Assembly: GCF_900108875.1 (NCBI RefSeq)
Contig: NZ_FNYJ01000001.1
Coordinates: 1,643,533 to 1,707,532 of the forward strand
From: Pseudomonas sp. NFR16
GTDB lineage: Bacteria > Pseudomonadota > Gammaproteobacteria > Pseudomonadales > Pseudomonadaceae
Reading direction: 5' to 3'
Length of the DNA: 64,000 bases
Made by a program: the position numbers and the translations under genes
Notes under the pieces: generated by a model
What the model was told of the DNA's origin: nothing
Databases searched by the model: none
The model's input: the letters and a program-made list of their open reading frames with translations, nothing else
Part shown: in pieces, positions 33,191 to 42,477 of the stretch
Layout: the number at the start of each line of letters is the position of its first letter
Numbering within the stretch: position 1 is the first letter of the stretch

Positions 33191-34543
33191 ATGTTCGGTA
33201 TGACTCAAGACACGTATCTGCTGGTCGATGCGTTGGTGACCATCGTCGGCCTCGTGCTGCTGATCACCAAGTTCAAAGTCCACCCTTTTATTGCACTGAC
33301 CATCGCTGCAGGTTTTCTCGGGCTGACCTCCGGAATGCCCGTCGATAAAGTCATGAAATCGTTCCAGGACGGCTTCGGCGGCGTGCTTGGCTTCGTCGGT
33401 ATCATCCTCGGCCTGGGCACCATGCTCGGCAAGCTGATGGCTGACTCGGGCGGCGCTGACCAGATCGCACAGACGCTCATCCGTCGCTTCGGCAAGGAAC
33501 GCGTTCACTGGGCCATGATGTTTTCGGCGTTTCTGGTGGGTATCCCGCTGTTCTTCGAAATCGGCTTCGTGCTGCTGATCCCGCTGGTGTTCATCGTCGC
33601 GCGTCGCAGCGGCGTGTCCATCGTCAAGATCGGCATCCCGCTGCTGGCCGGCCTGTCCGCGGTTCACGGTCTGGTGCCTCCGCACCCGGGCCCGCTGCTG
33701 GCCATCGGCATCTTCAACGCTGACATCGGCAAGACCATTTTTTACGGTCTGATCGTTGCGTTTCCGACCGCGATCATTGCAGGTCCCATCTTCGGCAAAT
33801 GGATTGCGAAGCACATTCCCGGCAACCCGTCCAAAGAGCTGATGGATCAGATCGCGAAGGAGTCGACCAACGAGAACCTGCCCAGCTTCGCCATCACCCT
33901 GGTGACGATCCTGCTGCCGGTATTCCTGATGCTGCTCAAGACCTTTGCCGACGTAGCGCTGCCTAACGGCCACATCTTCCGCATCTGGATGGACTTCATC
34001 GGTCACCCGATCGCGGCCCTGCTGTTTGCATTGCTGCTGGCGTTCTACACCTTCGGCTCGGCGCGTGGTTTCAGCCGCGAGCAGATCATCAAGCTGCTGG
34101 ACCAGAGCCTGGCGCCTGTGGCTGCGATCGTGCTGATCGTCGGTGCTGGCGGCGGCTTCAAGCAAATGCTGGTGGACAGCGGCGTCGGCAACCTCATCGG
34201 CCACATGGCCGTGCAGGCGCAGATTTCGCCGATTCTGCTGGCATGGCTGGTCGCTGCGGTGATTCGCGTTGCCACCGGTTCCGCCACCGTGGCCACCATC
34301 ACCGGTGCAGGTATCGTGGCGCCGGTCGTCGCGATGGTGCCGGGCGTCAACCGCGAACTGCTGGTGCTGGCGACGGGCGCAGGCTCGTTGATTCTGTCCC
34401 ACGTCAACGACGCAGGGTTCTGGCTGGTCAAGCAGTACTTCAACATGACCGTCGTTGAAACCCTGAAAACCTGGACGGTGATGGAGACCATCCTGTCGGT
34501 CGTCGGCATCATCCTGATCATGCTGTTGTCGCTGGTGGTCTGA
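33191..34543 (+). CDS. gntP: Gluconate:H+ symporter
   Basis: A 450-residue inner-membrane transporter of the Gnt family with about 12-14 hydrophobic helices. Signatures include LGTMLGKLMADSGGADQIAQ, PLFFEIGFVLLIPL, VPPHPGPLLA, RVATGSATVATIT and ATGAGSLILSHVNDAGFW. It is clearly homologous to the permease at 13942, but its neighbours gntR and gntK and its own GntR operator identify gluconate as substrate. A strong terminator follows. Confidence 0.95.
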   Translation: MFGMTQDTYLLVDALVTIVGLVLLITKFKVHPFIALTIAAGFLGLTSGMPVDKVMKSFQDGFGGVLGFVGIILGLGTMLGKLMADSGGADQIAQTLIRRFGKERVHWAMMFSAFLVGIPLFFEIGFVLLIPLVFIVARRSGVSIVKIGIPLLAGLSAVHGLVPPHPGPLLAIGIFNADIGKTIFYGLIVAFPTAIIAGPIFGKWIAKHIPGNPSKELMDQIAKESTNENLPSFAITLVTILLPVFLMLLKTFADVALPNGHIFRIWMDFIGHPIAALLFALLLAFYTFGSARGFSREQIIKLLDQSLAPVAAIVLIVGAGGGFKQMLVDSGVGNLIGHMAVQAQISPILLAWLVAAVIRVATGSATVATITGAGIVAPVVAMVPGVNRELLVLATGAGSLILSHVNDAGFWLVKQYFNMTVVETLKTWTVMETILSVVGIILIMLLSLVV

Positions 34544-34561
34544 TTCTCTGACCGCTGCACC

Positions 34562-34592
34562 CATGCCCACCCTCGCGGTGGGCATGTCGTTT
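34562..34592 (+). terminator. Rho-independent terminator after gntP
   Basis: CATGCCCACC, a 5-base loop, then GGTGGGCATG forms a perfect 10-bp stem (34562-34586) followed by TCGTTT, 18 bases after the gntP stop. Confidence 0.75.
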
Positions 34593-35117
34593 AAGGGGCC
34601 CGCGAACGCCTCGCTGCCTTGCCTGCGCTCATCCCCCCGCCTCGACGCCTCGTCGCCCCAGCACGCTTTGTACGCATCCGGATACACGCCTTTGCGGGCA
34701 GTCTGTCGAAGATTCGACTAAAGTTATGCCACTTTGCCTCTACACAATTCGGAACTCTCCTACACTGCATGAAGAGATGTCGGACTGGGCAATCTAAGAA
34801 AAATTTCATCACCGCCCGGCACGAGTTCTTTGCAATAAATGCGAAAGGAGTGTGCAATAGGCGCCGCCCCGGATCTGGCTATCAGAGTCATAGCCAATTC
34901 CGACGGGATTTATAGCCACAAACAGGCAAAATTCGCATGCCGGTTGGCCTTGGGAGAAACCCTATCAATGACAAGAAGATGATCCTGGGGAATTAAATTC
35001 GTACCAATGGCGTCATACTGATGGACGCATTTGGATGCACTCGGCAATTACCACCACCCAAAGGCTAACGCCAGCCTCCTGGTAGAGGCGCTTCAAGAGG
35101 CCATCAAGGAAAAGATT
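34593..35117. other. Gene-free leader region before csrA
   Basis: About 525 bases with no convincing gene; open frames here lack coding character. A small hairpin GGCTAT-N7-ATAGCC lies at 34877-34895. The AT content is higher than in neighbouring genes. It probably holds the csrA promoters and possibly a long leader; no exact promoter is proposed. Confidence 0.5.
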
Positions 35118-35306
35118 ATGTTGATACTCACCCGCAAAGTCGGCGAAAGCATAAACATTGGTGACGAAATCACCGTTACCATTCTGGGCGTACAGGGTCT
35201 GCAAGTCCGGCTCGGGATTAACGCTCCGAAAGATGTTTCGGTTCACCGTGAAGAAATCTACAAACGCATCAAGGCCGAGACCGCACCTGATCAGGACCCC
35301 CAATGA
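35118..35306 (+). CDS. csrA: Carbon storage regulator CsrA/RsmA
   Basis: A 62-residue RNA-binding protein that dimerises and binds GGA motifs in mRNA leaders, controlling translation in the Gac/Rsm network. The start [16 protein letters not shown] and the RNA-contact segment [16 protein letters not shown] are both intact. The ATG at 35118 is the only sensible start; the frame extends upstream without conserved residues. The ribosome binding site AAGGAA itself contains GGA, which would allow autoregulation. It stands alone, not in the alaS-lysC-csrA context, so it is probably one of several CsrA paralogues. Confidence 0.95.
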   Translation: MLILTRKVGESINIGDEITVTILGVQGLQVRLGINAPKDVSVHREEIYKRIKAETAPDQDPQ

Positions 35307-35368
35307 ACCACCCGGTTCATACTATTCCGACACTGCCAGCAGCCCGCAGCTGCTGACACTCAAAAAAC

Positions 35369-35393
35369 GGCGCCCAACACGGCGCCTTTTTTT
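35369..35393 (+). terminator. Rho-independent terminator after csrA
   Basis: GGCGCC, a six-base loop and GGCGCC are followed by seven T, a textbook terminator 62 bases after the csrA stop. Confidence 0.85.
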
Positions 35394-35540
35394 GCCACTA
35401 AGTTGGATCCACCCGACTGTTCTTCTGGCAACTAACGATGCAATCACAAACGCACTTCGCCAACCAGGACGACTGCTCTGAATCGCACTTTGCAGCCCGT
35501 CTAGTTCGCACTAAAGGGCGGCGTCGTGTGGGTGCGCCCG

Positions 35541-35576
35541 AAAAAAAACGGCCGGCTCCCTATGGAAGCCAGCCGC
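35541..35576 (-). terminator. Rho-independent terminator of the DUF465 gene
   Basis: Read on the minus strand, a GC-rich stem (GCGGCTGGCTTCC paired with GGAGCCGGCCG, with small mismatches) is followed by eight T. It lies just after the minus-strand gene at 35599. Confidence 0.8.
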
Positions 35577-35598
35577 ACTGTGTATGCGAAAATCCTGA

Positions 35599-35841
35599 TT
35601 AACCCGGATATTCCAGCTGTTTGACGATCTTGTCCTTGGCCAGCAAGCGCTTCTCTTTCAGCTTCTTGAGCTCGTCATCGGAAATGCTGCCCGAAGGCCC
35701 CTTCTCCGCCTTGACGATGTCGGCGTCGAGCTCCTCGTAATCGTTGACCAATTGATTGAGCTTAGGGTCACTGCCGCGTTTTTTGACTAACTCTTCTTTG
35801 TCGATTTTCAGATCTGCGAGCAAATCGTGCTTGACCGGCAT
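35599..35841 (-). CDS. DUF465 (YdcH-like) family protein
   Basis: An 80-residue, strongly charged and helical protein of the DUF465 type. The core LNQLVNDYEELDADIVKAEKG and ELKKLKEKRLLAKDKIVKQL suggest two antiparallel helices forming a coiled coil. No enzyme function is known for the family. It has its own terminator and is monocistronic. The ATG is preceded by AGGAGAG. Confidence 0.85.
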   Translation of the reverse strand: MPVKHDLLADLKIDKEELVKKRGSDPKLNQLVNDYEELDADIVKAEKGPSGSISDDELKKLKEKRLLAKDKIVKQLEYPG

Positions 35842-36043
35842 GGGACTCTCCTGCGCTTGGCTGATGTTGAGTTATTGAGGGTAGCCCAGCACAAAGGTTC
35901 GGCGTTTTTCGTCCGCGAACGATCCGCGCGCCTAGCATGCCCATGCATCATTGGGCTTCGCGTCGCATTTTGACATGCACAATCCTGTTCAAGCGGCTAC
36001 GGTGTGATCCACAACAATCAGAAATGACATCAAGGATCGACAC

Positions 36044-37291
36044 ATGACTTTCCCTTTCTCTCGCTCCCTTATCGCCAGCGCTTTGACACTGGGCATTGCC
36101 ATCAGCATGGCGACACCCGCGCTGGCGGAACCGGACAAAAAGGTGCAGGCCGACGCTGAACAGTATAAGGACGAGGCGCTCAAGCTGCTGGAACGGCTGG
36201 TCAATATCGACACAGGCTCCGGGTACGAGCCTGGCTTGACCCAGGTGCGCGGCATCGTCGTCGACGAGCTGAAAAAACTCGGCGCCAGCATCGAGACCTT
36301 CCCCAACACCGCGCCGGACAAAAGCAGCCACGTCGTCGCCACGCTCAAGGGCACCGGCAAAGCGAAGATTCTGCTGATGGCCCACATGGACACGGTCTTC
36401 AAGGAAGGCGCGGCCGCTGCCCGCCCCTTCCATATCAAAGACGGTCGCGCGTATGGGCCAGGCGTCATGGACGACAAGGGCGGGATCGTCGCCGGCCTGT
36501 ATGCGCTGAAAATCCTCAAGAACCTCGACTTCAAGGACTACGCGCAAATCACTTTCCTGCTCGATGCCAGCGAAGAGACCGGTTCGACCGCCGCCACCGA
36601 GTTGATCCAGAAAGTCGCCCGGCAGCACGATGTCACGCTGAACCTTGAGCCGGGCCGTCCCGCTGACGGCCTGGTGGTGTGGCGCAAAGGCAGCGCGACC
36701 GCGGTGGTCGAGGTCAAAGGCAAGGCGGCCCATGCCGGCGTCGCTCCGGAGCTGGGGCGCAACGCGGCGATGGAAGTCGCCCACCAGATTCTGCAGCTGG
36801 GCAAGCTGGGCGACGCCGAGAAAAAGACCACGATCAATTTCACCGTGCTAAACGCCGGCGACCGGGTCAACGTGATTCCGGATCAGGCCACCGCCAAAGG
36901 CGATGTGCGCGCTGCGGTGCCCGAAGAGTTCGACCGTATCGAGAAGGACCTGGCGCGGGTCTCGGCCGACAAGCTGATCCCGGAAACCGAGGTGACGACG
37001 CGCCTGGAGCGTGGATTACCGCCGATGCCACAAACGGCCGAATCCGACCGGCTGGTCGACATCGCGCAGAACATCTATGGCGAGATCGGCCGCAAGCTGA
37101 CGATCGAAGGCAGCGGCGGCGCAGCGGATGCCAGCCTGTCGGCGGGCGTCGGCGTGCCCACCCTCGATGGCTTCGGCATCGTCGGCGGCAACATTCATAC
37201 GCCTGAGGAGTACGCCGAGGTAGAAAGCGTGTCGCCGAGGATCTATCTGCTGACGCGGATGATCATGGAGCTGACGAAGCAGAAAGGCTGA
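36044..37291 (+). CDS. M20 metallopeptidase, carboxypeptidase G2 homologue
   Basis: A 415-residue exported zinc peptidase with the same length and layout as carboxypeptidase G2 of Pseudomonas sp., which removes C-terminal glutamate from folates. A signal peptide (about 1-28, ending ATPALA) directs it to the periplasm. Zinc ligands are visible: His114 (LMAHMDTVF), Asp near 143 (GVMDDKGGI), catalytic and metal Glu177/Glu178 (ASEETGS), Glu202 (LNLEPGR) and a late His (GNIHTPEE). The dimerisation domain is present. Substrate (folate versus other glutamyl compounds) is inferred. It is a single gene. Confidence 0.9.
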   Translation: MTFPFSRSLIASALTLGIAISMATPALAEPDKKVQADAEQYKDEALKLLERLVNIDTGSGYEPGLTQVRGIVVDELKKLGASIETFPNTAPDKSSHVVATLKGTGKAKILLMAHMDTVFKEGAAAARPFHIKDGRAYGPGVMDDKGGIVAGLYALKILKNLDFKDYAQITFLLDASEETGSTAATELIQKVARQHDVTLNLEPGRPADGLVVWRKGSATAVVEVKGKAAHAGVAPELGRNAAMEVAHQILQLGKLGDAEKKTTINFTVLNAGDRVNVIPDQATAKGDVRAAVPEEFDRIEKDLARVSADKLIPETEVTTRLERGLPPMPQTAESDRLVDIAQNIYGEIGRKLTIEGSGGAADASLSAGVGVPTLDGFGIVGGNIHTPEEYAEVESVSPRIYLLTRMIMELTKQKG

Positions 37292-37414
37292 TGCTCCGCC
37301 CCGCCGACTGACGACGCGTTATTCGATCGCGCCGCGATCTTGCCAGAGAAGTCTGCGCGACAAGGCAAGGCGCGCCGCGAGAGAATGCGCGGCGCGCCAG
37401 CGTTGCGACGCGGC

Positions 37415-38356
37415 CTATGCGTGTTCCCGTTGCCGCCGCGCTTGGTATGCGCGCAGATGCAGATAGACCAGATCCAGAGCACTCAAGCCGCCGGGCGCAG
37501 GCGCGTCCTGCTGCGGACGCCGCGTAATCATGTCGCCGATTACGTGCTCAACCTCGATCGGCGCGTGGCGCTCTATGTCCCGGAGCATTGACGCGGTCAT
37601 TTTTGAACCCGGCGTTGTCAGCATCTTCTGAAAACGTTGCAGCACTTCGCTGCGTATCGGGTAACCCGCGTTCTGCGCGATCTGTGCGCACTCCGTCAGC
37701 AGACCGACAATGAACCCTTCGCCGCCGCTGGCAACGACATCACCGATGCTTGCGCGCATCGACCCTGTGACGCCGGCACCTGTCGCGATGAAGCACCATT
37801 TTTCCCACATCTCCTGAACAATCTGTTCGCTCAGGCTGGAGTCAAATCCTGCGTTGGCCAGCGCCTCCGCAACCTTGAGAATGCGCGGGGTCTGAGTGCC
37901 ATTCAACTCGCCGAACGATAATTGGTTGGTGTCGTTCAAATGCAGGATCACACCGGACGGATCACGGTCCAGCGAAATCAGGCACTGCCCGCCCAGCACG
38001 TTATCGGGCGTGAAACGTCTGCCCAGCCGGTCCAGATGAGCCATGCCGTTGAGCAGCGGCAAGATCAGCGTGTCCGGGCCTACCGCCGGCGCGAAGGCAT
38101 CCATGGCGGCGTCCAGGTCCTGAGCCTTGCAACTGAGCAGAATCAGGTCGAATGTCTCATCCAGCAACGCCGCCAGACGATGCGGCGGCGAGGGGTAAAG
38201 AATGTTGCCCAGTGGACTGCGAACGATCAGGCCGTCACGGTCCAGCTCCTCCGATCGGCCCTGGCGCACCAGAAACGTCACGTCACGTCCGGCTTCGAGC
38301 AATCGCCCGCCGAAATAACCGCCTATTGCACCCGCGCCCACGATCAGAATACGCAT
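37415..38356 (-). CDS. panE: 2-dehydropantoate 2-reductase family protein
   Basis: A 313-residue NADPH-dependent reductase of the ketopantoate reductase family. The N-terminal Rossmann motif ILIVGAGAIGGYFGGRL (2-18) binds NADPH, and the C-terminal helical domain carries the catalytic Lys/Asn region (WEKWCFIATGAGVTGSMRA). It would make pantoate for coenzyme A. Pseudomonads often hold several PanE-like paralogues, so an alternative alpha-ketoacid substrate is possible. It is not in a pan operon here. Confidence 0.8.
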   Translation of the reverse strand: MRILIVGAGAIGGYFGGRLLEAGRDVTFLVRQGRSEELDRDGLIVRSPLGNILYPSPPHRLAALLDETFDLILLSCKAQDLDAAMDAFAPAVGPDTLILPLLNGMAHLDRLGRRFTPDNVLGGQCLISLDRDPSGVILHLNDTNQLSFGELNGTQTPRILKVAEALANAGFDSSLSEQIVQEMWEKWCFIATGAGVTGSMRASIGDVVASGGEGFIVGLLTECAQIAQNAGYPIRSEVLQRFQKMLTTPGSKMTASMLRDIERHAPIEVEHVIGDMITRRPQQDAPAPGGLSALDLVYLHLRAYQARRQREHA

Positions 38357-38477
38357 GTCCTGTCAGCCCTTGTTGATGAACCGGAGAGGGTCGAGCCCCC
38401 AGAATAGATGACCCGACAGACTCTAGCCAAAAGCAGGATGACAACCAACATATAGATGAGATGGTCACGCCTCGGGC

Positions 38478-38512
38478 AAAAAAAATCCCGGAGCGCGAGG
38501 GGCGGTCCGGGA
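38478..38512 (-). terminator. Rho-independent terminator of the flavoprotein gene
   Basis: On the minus strand TCCCGGA pairs with TCCGGGA around a 13-base loop, followed by eight T, directly after the stop of the gene at 38531. Confidence 0.8.
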
Positions 38513-38530
38513 AAGCTACTGCAAGGAGAG

Positions 38531-39967
38531 TCAGGATTGCGCGTTGACCATCGCGGGCCACAGAAACGGTTGCCGTTCTTCGTTCCGGCTTGGCACTGCG
38601 ACCAGCAGACGTCCAAGGCTGACCGGCTGGGCCAGGGGGACCTGCAAACGCTCAAGCACTGCATCGATCACGGCCCGGCTGGCGTCGTTGTGAAACTGCC
38701 AGACGCCATAGATCCGACCGTCGAACGACGCTTCGCTGCCTAGCCGGGGATCGACACCCAGGCCTGCGCCGAGCCCGAACAGATGCAACCCGTGCAGGCG
38801 CTGACCCGTGGCGTCCAGCGGACAGCCGCAAGGGTCTGAATCCAGTCCGCCTTTGACTTCCAGCAGATTGATCGGGCTGCCATTCGCATAGCTCAAGGCG
38901 GGCAGCAGGGGCTGATAACCGGTGCACTGGACGACGAATTCCGACTCCGCCAAGGCCTCGCGGGCGCGCTCGTAATGACCAGCAGGACCGTTGTCGGTCT
39001 GCAGCAGTTGCACGCGCACGCCGGTCTTGCCGATGTGCCCGTTCGCCAGCGCCTCGCGCCCGACATCCAGCGCACGATAGCGCAGGCCGCCCGAGCGATT
39101 GACCCTACCGGAAACAGGACACACATCGCGGCGGGGATCGAACGTATAACCGGCGTCCATTGCCGCCTGTGCGGTCTCGTAAAACAGACGGACCGGCGAG
39201 CGATGAACCAGTGTCACTTCCTTCAGCCCCGCGAATTCCAAGGCGTCGGCAAGGTTCTCGAGCACCGAAAACGCGCTGTGTGAGCCGCCCACGACGCTAA
39301 TCCGCCCTTTTCGCGCGAGTGTCGAAGCGAACAGGTCGCGCAGTTGAACGGCGTTCATGCGCAACAAGGCATCAGCGCTTTGAATCCTGGCTGACGGCGC
39401 AATGGCCAGGCCCTGGTCCGCCAGGCCGTTCAGCAGGTGTTGAGGATCCTGACGACCGCCCAGATTAAGCACAACAGCGCGACAACGAATACGCCGCGTG
39501 CGCCCTTCCGACTCGACCCACACCTGATATTCATCGCCGTCGTGCACGACTTCAGTGATCGTGGTGCTGCTCCAGAGCTTGACGCCGTAATGCTCCACGA
39601 TGAAATCCAGCACCAGGGTCGACGCTTCCGCCAGCAGTTGCGCCACGTCAGCCAACTGCGGGGCGCTCTGCGCCTGACGCCGGATCCGCCAGTACGCCGG
39701 TGAATGCTCCAACGGCTCGAAGACGTCACGCAACGCCGGATCGCGCAGGCAATCCAGAAACACGTCGCCGACCGAGTTGGCAGTGATCCGGTATTGCCCC
39801 AGACGACCTGTGCCAGGAGTCGGGCTGGCATCGACAATAATCAGGCCTTCCTTAGCCAATTCAGGCATGGTCCCACTTTTCAATGCATTGAAAAGCAATC
39901 CCATGCCTGCTGGTCCTGCGCCTCCTACTACACAACCGCAGACGGTTTCCAGATGATCTCCATACAT
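38531..39967 (-). CDS. FAD/NAD(P)-binding oxidoreductase, orphan, function unknown
   Basis: A 478-residue flavoprotein with an N-terminal FAD motif VVGGAGPAGMG and a second Rossmann segment VVGGSHSAFSVLENLADAL near the middle. The layout is like lysine/ornithine N-monooxygenases or Pyr_redox_3 proteins. QCTGYQPLLPALSYA is the usual late flavoprotein motif. The second ATG (39967) has GGAG at eight bases, while the first ATG (39973) is too close to that site. No biosynthetic partner gene is adjacent, and a 940-base gene-free stretch lies upstream. The substrate is unknown. Confidence 0.8.
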   Translation of the reverse strand: MYGDHLETVCGCVVGGAGPAGMGLLFNALKSGTMPELAKEGLIIVDASPTPGTGRLGQYRITANSVGDVFLDCLRDPALRDVFEPLEHSPAYWRIRRQAQSAPQLADVAQLLAEASTLVLDFIVEHYGVKLWSSTTITEVVHDGDEYQVWVESEGRTRRIRCRAVVLNLGGRQDPQHLLNGLADQGLAIAPSARIQSADALLRMNAVQLRDLFASTLARKGRISVVGGSHSAFSVLENLADALEFAGLKEVTLVHRSPVRLFYETAQAAMDAGYTFDPRRDVCPVSGRVNRSGGLRYRALDVGREALANGHIGKTGVRVQLLQTDNGPAGHYERAREALAESEFVVQCTGYQPLLPALSYANGSPINLLEVKGGLDSDPCGCPLDATGQRLHGLHLFGLGAGLGVDPRLGSEASFDGRIYGVWQFHNDASRAVIDAVLERLQVPLAQPVSLGRLLVAVPSRNEERQPFLWPAMVNAQS

Positions 39968-40911
39968 AATCATGACTCCATACTTGGTCGATGCATTAGC
40001 GCAGCCCGGAACCGTCCCGCCCCGGTACTAACAGGAACCGCGACAGCCCACCCCGATGCGATGTTTTTTAATGTCGAACTTGATACGAACAGCAACTAGC
40101 GTTTTTGCACTGAAAAAAAACGCACAACTACCGTAGCCATTGTCGGTGAAGTCAATCGCCGCGAATGGATATCGAAAAGCAGTCCACACAGATCAAGCCT
40201 GGAAGGCTCTGGTTCAAGGGTCGCGTGACTGAAAATGCCGGTTTCCAGGCGTAATTCCACAGCCTAGACCCGCCCGCCACATGAAAAATGACCCGGGCGA
40301 AGTCTCCCTTTCTACAGGGACGCTACCGCCACTTAGGCCCGACTGGAGGCAAGCGCTCAATTAAACAGCCGGCGGCGGCAAAGAGACAGTAGCGATGGAG
40401 CGAGAAGAAAAACCGTAACGCGATAGTTTCAAAAAAGCCTGGAAGTGTCAAATTTTCGAGAAATACATATTTTTTGAATAAATGGCAGATAACACATTGA
40501 TTTTAATACAGATTTAATTTTGACGTCGGAAATTCGCAAGGACATGCGGGCCCCATGCATTTTTAAAATAGTCTCGGGCTTAAAGTGCGCTCATTGGCCG
40601 ACTCAAAAACAAGAGTTGTTATCGTTAAATATCGAAAAAAGACAATTTTCCAGCGTCTGAAAATAAGCGTTATAACGGCCGATTAAACTTCAGTGTCAAC
40701 TAAATCAATGCCTCGACAGAGGCAGGAATTTGACGTCAGGCAATAGACTATTACTCGAACTGCGGCGGGTATCGGGGCGGAAAAGATGAGGCACGTCGAC
40801 GCACCCGATGAACGGTAAGGCCTACGGTAAGAAAATCAGAACTATTTCAAGCAGATCCGTCTCCATTATCAGGCTTACGCTTACTTTTGCATGGATATAG
40901 AGGTGGCCACC
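39968..40911. other. Long gene-free, partly AT-rich region
   Basis: About 940 bases without a credible gene. A hairpin GCGTTTTT-N9-AAAAACGC lies at 40099-40123 and a small GCCTC-GACA-GAGGC hairpin at 40709-40722. From about 40430 to 40700 the sequence is much more AT-rich than the genes around it. It may hold promoters for both flanking genes, an sRNA, or a silencer (MvaT/H-NS-like) target. None of these can be confirmed by eye. Confidence 0.5.
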
Positions 40912-41226
40912 ATGAATGCTGATAAAAACCGTCGGTCCAGCATTGCCGAAATCGATTACTCGCGAGATACCTTGTTCGGCCCGATCCCCATGCAGGCGAC
41001 CTGCCGCGTGCGGCTGGCGACCATCGAACAGGACGGCCACACGCTGCGTGAGCTGACCATCATCGGGGACGTTCCAGATTACCTGCCCAAATCTTCGATC
41101 ATTCGGGTTGCGATGGACGGCCGCATCGAGGCAGGCCCGATTCGTGAGCATTACGCGATCCGCAGTGAGGGCGAAGAACAATTCAAACTGCTCTTCGAGA
41201 ATGAACATCGTCGCCGGGTGCATTGA
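40912..41226 (+). CDS. Protein of unknown function (104 aa)
   Basis: A 104-residue soluble protein without recognised domain. The central part (LFGPIPMQATCRVRLATIEQ, then ELTIIGDVPDYLPKSSIIRV) looks like alternating strands. The start at 40912 has GAGGTGG upstream; an earlier in-frame ATG at 40891 adds seven residues. It converges with the gene at 41266. The AT-rich gene-free stretch directly upstream suggests special regulation. Function unknown. Confidence 0.6.
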   Translation: MNADKNRRSSIAEIDYSRDTLFGPIPMQATCRVRLATIEQDGHTLRELTIIGDVPDYLPKSSIIRVAMDGRIEAGPIREHYAIRSEGEEQFKLLFENEHRRRVH

Positions 41227-41265
41227 GCAATCAAGGCCACTCGTCATGCACGTTTCGCAGCAGCT

Positions 41266-41685
41266 CTACTGGCGCGCCTCAGTGGAGGCGTGCAGGCTGT
41301 GAGTCAAAGACAGATCACCGCTCTGGCGAATCAAGGTCTGATTGAAAGGCATGGGACTGACTTGCCGTTCAGTCGTGTGCGACGGTGAAAAACCGTCAAT
41401 GCCGGGCTCATCGTTGTCGCGGTAGCGCAAGCCGTCAAGACGAGGCGCGGTCTCCAGAACCGGATCGGGAGGCAGCAGTCGCGCTCGTTCCAGGGCCGTC
41501 ATGGGAGGCTGAACGCTGGCCCTGCGGGTCTCGAGATGGTTGAGCATGTAGGCGATCACCCCTACGCAGATCACCACGATACCTAACAGGCAGCCCATGC
41601 CGACCAGCGCCCTGCGGCGCACATCCAGCCGACTTGCTGCTCTGCCTTGCGGTATTTCATGGACATCAGGCTGCGTATCCGCCAT
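41266..41685 (-). CDS. Single-pass membrane protein, possibly respiratory-oxidase associated
   Basis: A 139-residue protein with a positively charged segment RRRALVG before one membrane helix (about 28-49, MGCLLGIVVICVGVIAYML) and a periplasmic tail. The tail segment PPDPVLETAPRLDGLRYRDN resembles the 'PRLQxxP' tails of small proteins found beside some cytochrome oxidases, but no oxidase genes are here. That link is weak and the function is unknown. Confidence 0.6.
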   Translation of the reverse strand: MADTQPDVHEIPQGRAASRLDVRRRALVGMGCLLGIVVICVGVIAYMLNHLETRRASVQPPMTALERARLLPPDPVLETAPRLDGLRYRDNDEPGIDGFSPSHTTERQVSPMPFNQTLIRQSGDLSLTHSLHASTEARQ

Positions 41686-41980
41686 GCCTACCCCTTGTAT
41701 TCGTTCTGGCCTGGAGCGCCACTTGCCGCGTAACGATAAAAGGTCTGGAGCTGTATTGCCAGAGCCCTTTGCACAGCTGCGTCAGGTAAGCAGCTCACTG
41801 CGCAATTAACCGTTCCGACTCGGCTCTGACTACCTGGTGCCCATCCACCTTATTGAACGTATTACCCAGATTACGTCCACGCCTTTGTACGCATTTCATT
41901 ACCGTGACACGCCAGCTGACTCTTGGCTGCCAACATTTATCTGCCGAGAACACGCTTACGAGTCGTAATCGCCCATGAAA

Positions 41981-42011
41981 ATGCCCATGGCCTGTATAGC
42001 GCCATGGGCAT
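41981..42011 (-). terminator. Hairpin/terminator downstream of the DUF1652 gene
   Basis: ATGCCCATGGC, a 9-base loop, then GCCATGGGCAT is a perfect 11-bp stem. Read on the minus strand it is followed by a T run (TTTTC), 36 bases after the DUF1652 stop. The rest of 41686-42046 shows no gene. Confidence 0.65.
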
Positions 42012-42046
42012 GAATGATCAGACGTAATCGATCTATTGCGGCCACT

Positions 42047-42316
42047 TTATCCCGCCAGGGCGTGAGGGAATGGCTGCGGTTGTTTCTTCAATTCGCTTCG
42101 CAATGCCGTGATCAGTTCACACAGCGCGCGGCTGGTATCCAAGTGGTCCAGCGAAATTCCTGAACTGTACAGCTTAACGTCCTGGCTGACCGGGTCGATG
42201 ATTTCGACGCTCATAGAGTCGTCGACCACCGAGCAATTACAGCGCATGGGCAGAAAAGCACTTTCAATAATGCTTCGCAGTTCAAGATTAGACAGTGTGC
42301 ATGCAATCATTGACAT
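42047..42316 (-). CDS. DUF1652 family protein
   Basis: An 89-residue protein of the Pseudomonas-typical DUF1652 family. The signature LELRSIIESAFLPMRCNCSV, a DPVSQDVKLYSSGIS strand segment and a final helix SRALCELITALRSEL are all seen. Function is unknown. Members occur in many copies per Pseudomonas genome, which supports the genus assignment. A hairpin terminator follows. Confidence 0.8.
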   Translation of the reverse strand: MSMIACTLSNLELRSIIESAFLPMRCNCSVVDDSMSVEIIDPVSQDVKLYSSGISLDHLDTSRALCELITALRSELKKQPQPFPHALAG

Positions 42317-42477
42317 CCTCCCTCGGCCGGACTGCTGAAAGAATAAGTGCAGTCCTGGACCGGGCGTTTATTGATTGGCTTCCATGGGATCCGCAGTGAT
42401 CCTGATTCGTCAGATAAGCCTCGTGGTTATTGGCGAATACCCAATTTATACACCTCGCCCCAAGTTGTAGCAACGCG

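Noticed and set aside
34591..34915. Open frames on both strands between gntP and csrA
   Set aside because: They overlap the terminator or contain low-complexity Arg/Pro-rich residues, and no start context supports them.
40260..40400. Possible riboswitch or structured RNA in the long gap
   Set aside because: Several short complementary segments exist, but no known riboswitch core or terminator could be matched.
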